From NCBI RefSeq assembly GCF_003050925.1, contig NZ_QAOV01000004.1, positions 409,704 to 473,703 of the forward strand: a DNA stretch of 64,000 nt. Direction: 5' to 3'. This DNA is from Pseudomonas sp. GV085 (GTDB lineage: Bacteria; Pseudomonadota; Gammaproteobacteria; Pseudomonadales; Pseudomonadaceae). Below, piece after piece: positions 8,776-15,926 of the stretch (positions are counted from its first letter, which is position 1; every line of letters starts with the position of its first letter). Made by a program: the position numbers and the translations under genes. The notes under the pieces are model-generated. The model was not told the origin of the DNA. It did not search any database and saw only the letters and a list, made by a program, of their open reading frames with translations.

Positions 8776-9564
8776 CTAAGCGATACGAAGCGTGCCTGCC
8801 AAAGGAGCCGGCAAGGCGTCGACGGCGGCACGATGGGCGCGCCGGTCGCTGTTCAAAGGGATGTCGTAGGTGATGCGTGCGCCATAGCGGCCAGGTGCAT
8901 GCGGGTCGAGACGGACCTTGTCGAACACCAGCAGGCGTGTGCCGAGGCTGAAGCCTTCGGACAGGTCATGGGTGACCATGAACACCGTCAGTCGGGTCTC
9001 GCGCCACAGCTCCAGGAGCAAGGCGTGCATGTCTTTGCGGATGCCCGGGTCGAGGGCGCCGAACGGTTCGTCGAGCAGCAACACCCGAGGCTTCATGATC
9101 AGCGCCTGGGCAATGGCCAGCCGCTGTTGCATACCGCCGGAGAGCTGCGCCGGGTACTTGTCCAGCGAGTGGCCGAGGCCGACTTTGTGCAGCAACACCG
9201 ACGCCTGTTCGCGGGCCGCTTTTTTCGCGCTGCCGAACAGGCGTCCGAGTAGCGGCGAGCGGGGCAGTTCAAGGCCAAGGGCGACGTTGTCCAGCACGCT
9301 CAAGTGCGGGAACACCGAGTAGCGCTGGAACACCACGCCACGGCTGGCATCCGGCTCAATGGCCAAGGGCTGGCCGTCGAGCAGGATCTCGCCGCGACTG
9401 GCGCGTTCCTGGCCGAGCAGCAGGCGCAGGAAGGTCGATTTGCCGCATCCGGAGGCACCCACGAGGGTGCAGAACTCACCTTCGTTGACGTTCAGGTTGA
9501 GGCCTTCGAGCACCACCTGATCGGCGTATTGCTGCCAGACGTTCTTAACGGTGATGAAGCTCAT
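8776..9564 (-). CDS. ABC transporter ATPase, guanidine/'urea' uptake (TauB/SsuB-like)
   Basis: A 262-residue nucleotide-binding subunit of the nitrate/taurine/sulfonate importer class. Walker A is GASGCGKST (residues 36-44), the Q-loop is VVFQRYSVF, the signature LSGGMQQR, Walker B VLLLDEPFG and the H-loop VTHDLSEGF. Its start overlaps the permease stop by 4 bases (ATGA), so the two are translationally coupled. Because the transporter shares an operon with the carboxylase and sits under a ykkC riboswitch, guanidinium is the most likely cargo. Confidence 0.9.
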   Translation of the reverse strand: MSFITVKNVWQQYADQVVLEGLNLNVNEGEFCTLVGASGCGKSTFLRLLLGQERASRGEILLDGQPLAIEPDASRGVVFQRYSVFPHLSVLDNVALGLELPRSPLLGRLFGSAKKAAREQASVLLHKVGLGHSLDKYPAQLSGGMQQRLAIAQALIMKPRVLLLDEPFGALDPGIRKDMHALLLELWRETRLTVFMVTHDLSEGFSLGTRLLVFDKVRLDPHAPGRYGARITYDIPLNSDRRAHRAAVDALPAPLAGTLRIA

Positions 9565-10376
9565 TTGGCGGCCCCTTCATACCAGGGAAAGGCACGACAG
9601 GTGAGGTACTTGAGGCCCCAATCCATCAGCCAGGCGAGCAGGGTGATCCACACCACGTAGGGCAAAATCACGTCCATCGCCAGGTAACGGCGCATCAGGA
9701 AAATCCGGTAGCCGAGGCCGTCGGTGGAGGCGATGGCTTCGGCGGCGATCAGGAACAGCCACGCTGAACCCAGCATCAGTCGCAGCGATATCAACAGGCG
9801 CGGCAACAATTGCGGCAGCACCACGCGCAGCATCAAGGTCCAGGTCGAAGCGCCAAGCGTCTGCGCCTTGATCAGTAACTCGACGGGAATTTCCCGGGCG
9901 CGCTGTTCCAGATCCCGGGCCAGGCACGGGGTGATACCGATCACGATCAGCATCACTTTCGACAACTCCCCCAGCCCGAACACGATGAACAGGATCGGCA
10001 GGATCGCCAGCGGTGGCACCATCGACAGCACCGTCAGCAAGGGTGACAACGGCGCACCGAACAGCGGCAGGGTACCGGCGGCGATGCCCAGGCATAGCCC
10101 GGCCAGGGCGCTGATGCCCAGGCCGATGGCCAGACGCCGCAGGCTGGACACTGTGTCCTGCCAGAGCAGGAATTCGCCGGTGCGGCTGTCGGCCACGAAC
10201 GCCAGGCGTTTCACCGCGTCGGTCATCTGCACGGCACTGGGCAGCAGCTTGTCGTTGGAGTTGTCCGCCAGTCGCTCGGCCGAGCCCATGAAGTAGGCGA
10301 ACAGCACCAGGGCGAACGGCAGGATCACCAGCAACAGGCGACTCGGACGGTCCGGGTGACGGTTGATCAGGCGCAT
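9561..10376 (-). CDS. ABC transporter permease, guanidine/'urea' uptake
   Basis: A 271-residue inner-membrane permease of the TauC/SsuC class. A first membrane segment near residues 12-30 (LLLVILPFALVLFAYFMG) is followed by a cluster of helices from about 80 on. The EAA-type cytoplasmic loop (IKAQTLGASTWTLMLRVVLP) that docks onto the ATPase is clear. It lies 15 bases downstream of the substrate-binding protein gene and overlaps the ATPase gene by 4 bases. Confidence 0.88.
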   Translation of the reverse strand: MRLINRHPDRPSRLLLVILPFALVLFAYFMGSAERLADNSNDKLLPSAVQMTDAVKRLAFVADSRTGEFLLWQDTVSSLRRLAIGLGISALAGLCLGIAAGTLPLFGAPLSPLLTVLSMVPPLAILPILFIVFGLGELSKVMLIVIGITPCLARDLEQRAREIPVELLIKAQTLGASTWTLMLRVVLPQLLPRLLISLRLMLGSAWLFLIAAEAIASTDGLGYRIFLMRRYLAMDVILPYVVWITLLAWLMDWGLKYLTCRAFPWYEGAAK

Positions 10377-10391
10377 GGACAGTTCTCCTGA

Positions 10392-11459
10392 TTACAGCTT
10401 GGCGTCGGCGGCCATCTGCACGTAACTCGGGTCGAAGCGCAGCTTGAGGTTGCCTTTGTCGCCGCTGGTCACACCGTTGGCGAAGGCCATGCCGACTGCG
10501 CTGGTGTCCTTGGCGCCTTCACCCAGCAGGCCGTGCTGGAAGGAGAACTCGGCGACCTTGCGCATGGTTTCCGGCAATTGCTTGCTGGTACTGAACGCCA
10601 GGGCTTCTTTCGGGGTGGCGAACAATTTGGTGGTGTCCAGTTGCGCCTGGAAACCCGCCAGGTCAGTGCCGGAGGCCTTGGCCATGTGCTCCAGGGCGGC
10701 TTTACTGGCGGCGTTTTTCGCGCTCATCAACTCGACCACTTCGAACCAGGCGCCAGTCAGCGCTTTGCCGAGGGCCGGGTTGTCTTTGAGGGTGGCGCTG
10801 TTGACCACCATCATGTCCATGATTTCGCCGGGGATCTGGCTGGAGTTGAACACTTCAGTCACCGCAGGCTTGGCCTTGATGTCCGACAGCATCGGGTTCC
10901 AGGTGGTAACGGCGTTGACCTGATCGGTGTTGAAGGCGGCCGAGATATCGGCGTCGGAAGTGTTGACCACTTTCAGTTCTTTCTCGGTGAGGTCCACCGA
11001 ATCCAGAGCCCGGGCCAGCAGGTAATGGGACACCGACAGCTCCACCAGGTTGACGTCCATGCCCTTGAGGTCGGCGACTTTTTTGCCTTCGCCCTTGAGC
11101 ACGATGCCGTCGTTGCCATTGGAGAAATCGCTGACGATCAGCGCAGTGCTGTCGACGCCGCCGGCGGCCGGGATGGTCAGCGCGTCCATGTTGGTCATGG
11201 TGCAGCCGTCGAACTGGCCGGCGGTGTATTGGTTGATGGATTCGACGTAGTCGTTGAGCTGCACCACATCAATCTTGATGCCGTACTTTTTCGCCCATTT
11301 GTCGACGATGCCCTGGCTGCCGGCGTATTCCCACGGCATCCAGCCGGCGTAGATCGTCCAGCACACGCTGAAGTGGTCTTTCTGGGCAGCCTGGGACGAG
11401 AAGCTCACGAGGGCTGCGAACGCAGCGGCGAGCAGGGCGGGTAAACGAAGCTGGGACAT
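10392..11459 (-). CDS. Periplasmic substrate-binding protein of the guanidine/'urea' ABC transporter
   Basis: A 355-residue exported protein. Starting at ATG 11457-11459 (GGAG 6 bases upstream) gives MSQLRLPALLAAAFAALVSF and a clear signal peptide cut near SQAAQK. The longer in-frame start at 11504 would bury the signal and has no good ribosome site. The mature part is a NMT1/TauA-like binding protein (HFSVCWTIYAGWMPWEYA), matching what is known as the 'urea carboxylase region' ABC binding protein. First gene of the operon, 55 bases downstream of the riboswitch. Confidence 0.9.
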   Translation of the reverse strand: MSQLRLPALLAAAFAALVSFSSQAAQKDHFSVCWTIYAGWMPWEYAGSQGIVDKWAKKYGIKIDVVQLNDYVESINQYTAGQFDGCTMTNMDALTIPAAGGVDSTALIVSDFSNGNDGIVLKGEGKKVADLKGMDVNLVELSVSHYLLARALDSVDLTEKELKVVNTSDADISAAFNTDQVNAVTTWNPMLSDIKAKPAVTEVFNSSQIPGEIMDMMVVNSATLKDNPALGKALTGAWFEVVELMSAKNAASKAALEHMAKASGTDLAGFQAQLDTTKLFATPKEALAFSTSKQLPETMRKVAEFSFQHGLLGEGAKDTSAVGMAFANGVTSGDKGNLKLRFDPSYVQMAADAKL

Positions 11460-11514
11460 GGTGGTTCTCCAGTTGATCAAGGACGGACAGGACGGCAGCG
11501 GCACCGCTAACGGT

Positions 11515-11612
11515 GGCTTGTCTCCCGGGCTTTTATCCCGCCGTGTAACCTCAACTGGAGGTCGCCAACTCTCGGACCAGTCACTCGCGATTGCGAGCCG
11601 GAACCCTAGTCA
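11515..11612 (-). promoter_or_regulatory. Guanidine-I riboswitch (ykkC, subtype 1)
   Basis: Read leftward, the leader contains the hallmark conserved blocks in order: CTAGGGTTCCGGC, then GGTCCGAGAG, then GGCGGGATAAAAGCCCGGGA with GACA after it. These are the core sequences I know for the ykkC/guanidine-I aptamer. Guanidinium binding turns expression on. A CACCG-TTAG-CGGTG stem follows at about 11502-11516 without a U-run, so control may be of translation or by Rho rather than an intrinsic terminator. It identifies the ligand of the whole operon. Confidence 0.95.
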
Positions 11613-11681
11613 GCCATTTGCAAATTGTGGTGCCGCGAACCTGTGATGACGCCTGCACTTTTTTTGGAACAAGTGCGCTAA

Positions 11682-11698
11682 AGCGAGAGGCGTGCCAA
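11682..11698 (-). promoter_or_regulatory. Sigma-54 (RpoN) promoter of the guanidine operon
   Basis: Leftward reading gives TTGGCACG-CCTC-TCGCTT, against the consensus TTGGCACG-N4-TTGCW. The GG and GC pairs have the required 12-base offset; only one core base differs. Transcription would start near 11671, about 60 bases before the riboswitch. Confidence 0.75.
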
Positions 11699-11783
11699 GT
11701 CGGGCCGAGCGCTCTAGCGTGGGGGGCAGGGTGATCGGCGGGTTTGATCGGGAGGGCGGACTGCCTTGTGATGGTGCGCAAGT

Positions 11784-11798
11784 GCACCGCATTGGAAC
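11784..11798. promoter_or_regulatory. Candidate NtrC-binding site
   Basis: GCACC-N5-GGAAC matches the NtrC box GCACC-N5-GGTGC at eight of ten positions and lies about 120 bases upstream of the sigma-54 start site, a usual enhancer distance. A further GGTGC at 11773-11777 adjoins it. Confidence 0.45.
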
Positions 11799-11915
11799 GT
11801 ATCCGCCGCTGATCAGAAGGTACTCGCGGCGTTGCACTTGGCAGAGTTTTGCCAGTCAAAACAGATGTCAGCCGGTGTGTGCCGACTGCTGTCACAGGTC
11901 TTTACGGAGGCCGTC

Positions 11916-12164
11916 ATGTTGCGTCGATTGTTGTTTGGTGCAGTGCTCGGTTTTGGATTGTCTGGCTGCTACTACTACTACGACGGTCCTGCCGATGTTT
12001 ACGCGGCACCTTATTACTATCCCGGTTACTACTCGCCTTATTACCACGGCGGCTATTACGGCCCACGTTATTACGGTGGTTATCGCTCCTATTACTACGG
12101 TGGGCATGGTTATTACCGTGGCCACGGCTATCACGGCGGTGGATATCGCGGTGGCCACCATTAA
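11916..12164 (+). CDS. Small tyrosine/glycine-rich lipoprotein
   Basis: An 82-residue protein starting at ATG 11916 with CGGAGG 5 bases upstream. It has a short signal (MLRRLLFGAVLGFGLSGC) with lipobox LSGC, cysteine 18 being the predicted lipid-attached residue. The mature part is strikingly low in complexity: 24 of 82 residues are tyrosine, in YY and YYY clusters spaced by G, P and H, with a Gly-His tail. I do not recognise a family with known function; similar Tyr-rich lipoproteins exist in Pseudomonas. It is divergent from the guanidine operon and followed by a paralogue. Confidence 0.75.
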   Translation: MLRRLLFGAVLGFGLSGCYYYYDGPADVYAAPYYYPGYYSPYYHGGYYGPRYYGGYRSYYYGGHGYYRGHGYHGGGYRGGHH

Positions 12165-12331
12165 CCAGGGCGTGAAGGGATGAAAAACCTTTCATCGGCC
12201 AGATGTTTCCACTTGTTTCAGGCGCGCACCAGATTCCGAATTCGATGTCTGATATTTCGACAGTCATCGAACATTTGATTGTCGCCTGCCAGCGTCGCTG
12301 GTGTGGCTTACCCGCGGTCCAGGAGGCCGCC

Positions 12332-12763
12332 ATGCTCTGTCGAATACTTCTGCTAGCTGTGTTGGGATTATCCCTTGGTGGGTGCGCGCCTTACTACGAC
12401 GAAGGAGGCAGTTACTACAGTTCCGAGGTCTATACCTCGCCTGCGCCAACCTATTACACCGGGGGGCGTTCTTACTATTCCAATGGTTATTACACACCGC
12501 CACCCCGGTATTACGTGCCGCCAGCGCGGTATTACCAGCCGACACCGCGCTATTACTCGCAGCCGCGGATCTATCAACCGTCGCGCCATTACCAGTCGGC
12601 CCCTCGTTACTATCAGCCGTCGCGGGGCGACTACCGCATGCATCAGAACCATGGCTGGGACGGCCGTAGCGGCGGGAACTGGAACAACGACTATCGCAGT
12701 CACGACGGGCGCGGCTATCGCAGCGGGCGTGGCGATCACAGCGGCCGGGGTAATCACCGCTAA
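12332..12763 (+). CDS. Tyrosine/proline-rich lipoprotein, paralogue of the preceding gene
   Basis: A 143-residue protein starting at ATG 12332 with AGGAGG 5 bases upstream. The signal MLCRILLLAVLGLSLGGC ends in lipobox LGGC. The mature part holds repeated RYYxP / PRYYQPS units, then a Gly/Arg/Asn-rich tail (GRSGGNWNNDYRSHDGRGYR). Signal peptide and start region (GAGGCCGYCATG) are alike in both genes, pointing to tandem duplication with later spread of the repeats. Function unknown; a surface or envelope role is plausible from the lipobox only. Confidence 0.75.
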   Translation: MLCRILLLAVLGLSLGGCAPYYDEGGSYYSSEVYTSPAPTYYTGGRSYYSNGYYTPPPRYYVPPARYYQPTPRYYSQPRIYQPSRHYQSAPRYYQPSRGDYRMHQNHGWDGRSGGNWNNDYRSHDGRGYRSGRGDHSGRGNHR

Positions 12764-12784
12764 TCATTAAACTGAATACAAAAC

Positions 12785-12819
12785 CTGTGGGAGCGAGCCT
12801 GCTCGCTCCCACATTTTTT
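12785..12819 (+). terminator. Rho-independent terminator, REP-like
   Basis: TGTGGGAGCGAG and CTCGCTCCCACA form a 12-bp stem followed by TTTTTT. It sits between the convergent lipoprotein and hydratase genes and probably serves the rightward one. Confidence 0.8.
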
Positions 12820-12830
12820 ATACCCGGATT

Positions 12831-13943
12831 TCAGTACTCGGATAAATCCGCCAACGGATGCCGACCTTCCCACGCCTTGTGAAAATGCGCCTCTACCACC
12901 GCGTTCGGCACGTTGTTGATGTCCGGCCAGTGCCAGTGCGGCTTCTGATCCTTGTCGATCAACCGGGCACGTACGCCTTCGCTGAATTCCGGATGACGAC
13001 AGCAGTTGAGGCTCAGGGTGTATTCCATCTGAAAGACTTCGGCCAGCGACAGGTGCCGGGCACGGATGATCTGCTCCCACACCAGATGAGCGGTCAGCGG
13101 TGCGCCTTCGCTCAGGGTTCTGGCCGCGCGGTTCAGCAACAGATCCCTGTGATCGCGCAAGGCGCTGATGGCCTTCCAGGCGCAACGCACGTCGCTGACA
13201 TCCAGCAGTTCGTCGATCTGCTGACGGCGCGGCAGCCACTGGGCTTCGGGCATCTGCGCCACGGCTTCCTGTTGCAGGGCCTTGAGCAGGCTGTTGAGCT
13301 GCATCGGTGTCTGTTCCTGCCAGTTCAATTGCAGCAGACCTTCGATCAACTTCGGCTGCTGCTCATCGAGCAGGAAACGATCCGCCAGGTCCAGGTCGAT
13401 GGCATCGCGGCCGTTCATGTGCGCACCGGTCAGGCCCAGGAACAACCCGAGCTTGCCGGGCAGGCGCGACAGAAACCAACTGGCACCAACGTCCGGGTAC
13501 AGGCCGATGCTGATTTCCGGCATGGCCAACCGGCTGCTCGGCGTGACAATACGGATGCCTGCCCCTTGCAACAGTCCCATGCCGCCGCCGAGCACATAGC
13601 CATGGCCCCAACAGATCAACGGCTTGGGGTAGGTGTGCAGTTTGAAGTCCAGGCGATACTCCGCCGCAAAAAACTGCGCAGCCAGTGGCGGTACTTCACC
13701 CGGATGGACGCGACAGGCTTGCACCAGGCTGCGCACTTCACCGCCGGCGCAAAAAGCCTTGGCGCCATTGCCGCGCAACAGGACGCAGACGATCTGCGAG
13801 TCCTTGGCCCAGGCCTCCATGCGGTCGCGCAGGGCGTTGATCATCGGCAGGGACAGGGCGTTGAGGGAATTTTCGGCATCCAGACTGGCGATGCCGATGC
13901 GGGCGCCGTCCGTGCCGGTGAGTTCTTCGAAGTGCAGATTCAT
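12831..13943 (-). CDS. Enoyl-CoA hydratase/isomerase family protein, probable 3-hydroxyisobutyryl-CoA hydrolase
   Basis: A 370-residue crotonase-fold protein. ATG 13941-13943 has GAGG 6 bases upstream and gives MNLHFEELTG; the longer frame to 14024 lacks a ribosome site. Oxyanion-hole segments are FCAGGEVRSL and GHGYVLGGGMGLLQGA, and the block PEISIGLYPDVGASWFLSRL is typical of the 3-hydroxyisobutyryl-CoA hydrolase branch, which is longer (about 350-390 residues) than plain hydratases. That enzyme acts in valine breakdown. No other valine genes are beside it, so the precise substrate is inferred from subfamily features. Confidence 0.8.
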   Translation of the reverse strand: MNLHFEELTGTDGARIGIASLDAENSLNALSLPMINALRDRMEAWAKDSQIVCVLLRGNGAKAFCAGGEVRSLVQACRVHPGEVPPLAAQFFAAEYRLDFKLHTYPKPLICWGHGYVLGGGMGLLQGAGIRIVTPSSRLAMPEISIGLYPDVGASWFLSRLPGKLGLFLGLTGAHMNGRDAIDLDLADRFLLDEQQPKLIEGLLQLNWQEQTPMQLNSLLKALQQEAVAQMPEAQWLPRRQQIDELLDVSDVRCAWKAISALRDHRDLLLNRAARTLSEGAPLTAHLVWEQIIRARHLSLAEVFQMEYTLSLNCCRHPEFSEGVRARLIDKDQKPHWHWPDINNVPNAVVEAHFHKAWEGRHPLADLSEY

Positions 13944-14076
13944 CGTGACCTCGATCGGGAATTTGAAGGTTAAGTATGATCGCTGTATGGGAAAGTGCCG
14001 GAACTGCGTCAGATCAATTGACAAGTGTGGTGAGCTTTCCTAGGGTTCGCCCCAATTGTTTTTGCCGGATGTAACC

Positions 14077-14769
14077 ATGACTGCTGACGACCGTATCAAA
14101 CTCGAACCGGGCTGGAAGGAGGCACTGCGTGCCGAGTTCGACCAGCCCTACATGGCAGAATTGCGAAACTTCCTGCAACAGGAGCGGGCGGCCGGCAAGG
14201 AGATCTATCCGCCGGGGCCGATGATCTTCAATGCGCTCAATTCCACGCCGCTGGACAAGGTCAAGGTAGTGATCCTCGGCCAGGATCCTTATCACGGCCC
14301 GGGCCAGGCCCATGGTTTGTGCTTTTCGGTGCAACCCGGCGTGCCGGCGCCGCCGTCGCTGGTGAACATCTACAAAGAGCTCAAGCGCGACCTGAACATC
14401 GACATCCCCAACCATGGCTACCTGCAGAGCTGGGCCGATCAGGGCGTGCTGATGCTCAACACCACCATGACCGTCGAGCGCGCCAACGCCAATGCGCACA
14501 AGGACAAGGGCTGGCAGATTTTTACCGATCGAATCATTGAAGTGGTCAGCCAGCAGCAACCGCACCTGGTGTTCATGCTGTGGGGCGCCCATGCCCAGAG
14601 CAAGCAGAAGCTGATCGATGCCACCAAGCATCTGGTGCTGACCTCGGTGCACCCGTCACCGCTGTCGGCCTATCGCGGCTTCCTCGGTTGCGGGCACTTC
14701 AGCCGGACCAACAAGTTTCTGGAACAGAACGGCGAGACGCCTATCGAGTGGCGGTTGCCGCCGGGTTGA
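14077..14769 (+). CDS. ung: Uracil-DNA glycosylase
   Basis: A 230-residue family-1 uracil-DNA glycosylase that removes uracil from DNA to start base-excision repair. The water-activating loop GQDPYHG has catalytic Asp70, the uracil-pocket segment LMLNTTMTV follows, and the DNA-intercalating loop [13 protein letters not shown] carries the catalytic histidine. Length is normal. The ATG at 14077 is preferred to the in-frame TTG 21 bases upstream. It stands alone, divergent from the crotonase gene, with a REP element after it. Confidence 0.96.
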   Translation: MTADDRIKLEPGWKEALRAEFDQPYMAELRNFLQQERAAGKEIYPPGPMIFNALNSTPLDKVKVVILGQDPYHGPGQAHGLCFSVQPGVPAPPSLVNIYKELKRDLNIDIPNHGYLQSWADQGVLMLNTTMTVERANANAHKDKGWQIFTDRIIEVVSQQQPHLVFMLWGAHAQSKQKLIDATKHLVLTSVHPSPLSAYRGFLGCGHFSRTNKFLEQNGETPIEWRLPPG

Positions 14770-14790
14770 TGGGTTGACCTGACTGGCCCC

Positions 14791-14877
14791 ATCGCGAGCA
14801 ATCGAGCGTCGACCGGCTGCTCCCACAGGTTTTGTGAGCACCGCAAATCCAATGTAGGAGTGAGCCTGCTCGCGATG
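14791..14877. repeat. REP doublet with one degenerate arm
   Basis: The right arm ATGTAGGAGTGAGCCTGCTC-GCGAT (14852-14876) is intact. The left arm begins ATCGCGAGCA at 14791 but then decays (ATCGAGCGTCGACCGGCTGC) before TCCCACAGG. It separates the convergent ung and AbrB-like genes. Confidence 0.75.
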
Positions 14878-14891
14878 AAGTCGACTCGGTC

Positions 14892-15926
14892 TTACTCCGG
14901 ATTCCGGTTCCAATACTTGAACAACGGCTCCGCCAGAAACAACACAAACAACAGCCGCATCACCTGCATCGCCGTCACCAGCGGCACCGACAGCTGCAGG
15001 GTTTCCGCCGTCAGGCTCATCTCGGCAATACCGCCCGGCATCATGCCCAAGGTCAGGGAACGCAGGTCCAGATGGGTCAGCGCACTCAAACCCAAGGCCG
15101 CTGCAGTTGCAATCAGCATGGTCAACGCCGTGCCAATCAAGGTGCGGCCCATGAACGATGGCGCACGCCGGAAAAACTGCCGGTTGAAGTGACAGCCCAG
15201 ACCGCTGCCGATCAACCATTGGCCGATCTGGCTACCGCCGTTGGGCAAACCGATGTGCAGATCCCCGCCGATGCTGACTGCCGCACTGACCAGCAATGGC
15301 CCGAACAGCCAGGGGTTGGGTTGACGCAGGCGCTCCCAGATCCAGGCGGCCAATGCACCGACGGGAAACAACACCGCCAACCAGCGCCAATCGATGCTGC
15401 CAACATGGGAAATCGGCGCACCGTCGCCCAACAGATACTTGAAGGCAGCCGGTACGCACAACACCACCACCAACACCCGCAAACTCTGCCCCGCCGCCAC
15501 ACGGCTGAGCACCGCACCATTGCGGGCGCCGAGGTTGACCATCTCCCCGGAACCACCTGGCATGCTGGAAAAGAACGCCGTGGCGCGATCTTCACCGGTG
15601 CGGCGCATCAGCCACACGCCGACCACTGCAGACAGGCTGGTGACCAACGCACCGAAGAAGATCAGACCGAAATGACTCAGCACCTGCTCCATCACCAACG
15701 GGGTGAAGTGCAGGCCGATACCGATACCGACGATCCACTGGCCGCACTTGCGACCGCCAGGGATTTCGGCCAATTGCCAGGGTGTCAGGCAGCGCACGAG
15801 GATGATCGCCAGCAACGAGCCGACCATCCACGGCAAAGGCCAGCCGACCTGGCTGGCGAGGTAACCGCCAAGCAGGCCGACCAGCGGGGTTCCCCACCAG
15901 CTTCTGAAGGGGGGCCGATCAGACAT
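14892..15926 (-). CDS. AbrB-family inner-membrane protein
   Basis: A 344-residue polytopic membrane protein of the 'AbrB duplication' (ammonia monooxygenase-like) family, despite the name not a DNA-binding regulator. It consists of two repeats with glycine-rich motifs; MPGGSGEMVNLGARNGA in the first half and MMPGGIAEMSLTAETL in the second are family hallmarks. It overlaps the tctA stop by 8 bases, so it is the last gene of the tct operon. Its transported substrate or role is unknown; location suggests a link to tricarboxylate uptake. Confidence 0.82.
   Translation of the reverse strand: MSDRPPFRSWWGTPLVGLLGGYLASQVGWPLPWMVGSLLAIILVRCLTPWQLAEIPGGRKCGQWIVGIGIGLHFTPLVMEQVLSHFGLIFFGALVTSLSAVVGVWLMRRTGEDRATAFFSSMPGGSGEMVNLGARNGAVLSRVAAGQSLRVLVVVLCVPAAFKYLLGDGAPISHVGSIDWRWLAVLFPVGALAAWIWERLRQPNPWLFGPLLVSAAVSIGGDLHIGLPNGGSQIGQWLIGSGLGCHFNRQFFRRAPSFMGRTLIGTALTMLIATAAALGLSALTHLDLRSLTLGMMPGGIAEMSLTAETLQLSVPLVTAMQVMRLLFVLFLAEPLFKYWNRNPE

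Noticed and set aside
11655..11676. GCACTT-N10-AAGTGC inverted repeat just downstream of the sigma-54 promoter
   Set aside because: It resembles an NtrC box, but the half-site spacing is too long and the position is inside the transcript.
12179..12196. GATGAAA/TTTCATC hairpin after the first Tyr-rich lipoprotein gene
   Set aside because: A weak AT-rich stem without a T-run; not enough for a terminator call.
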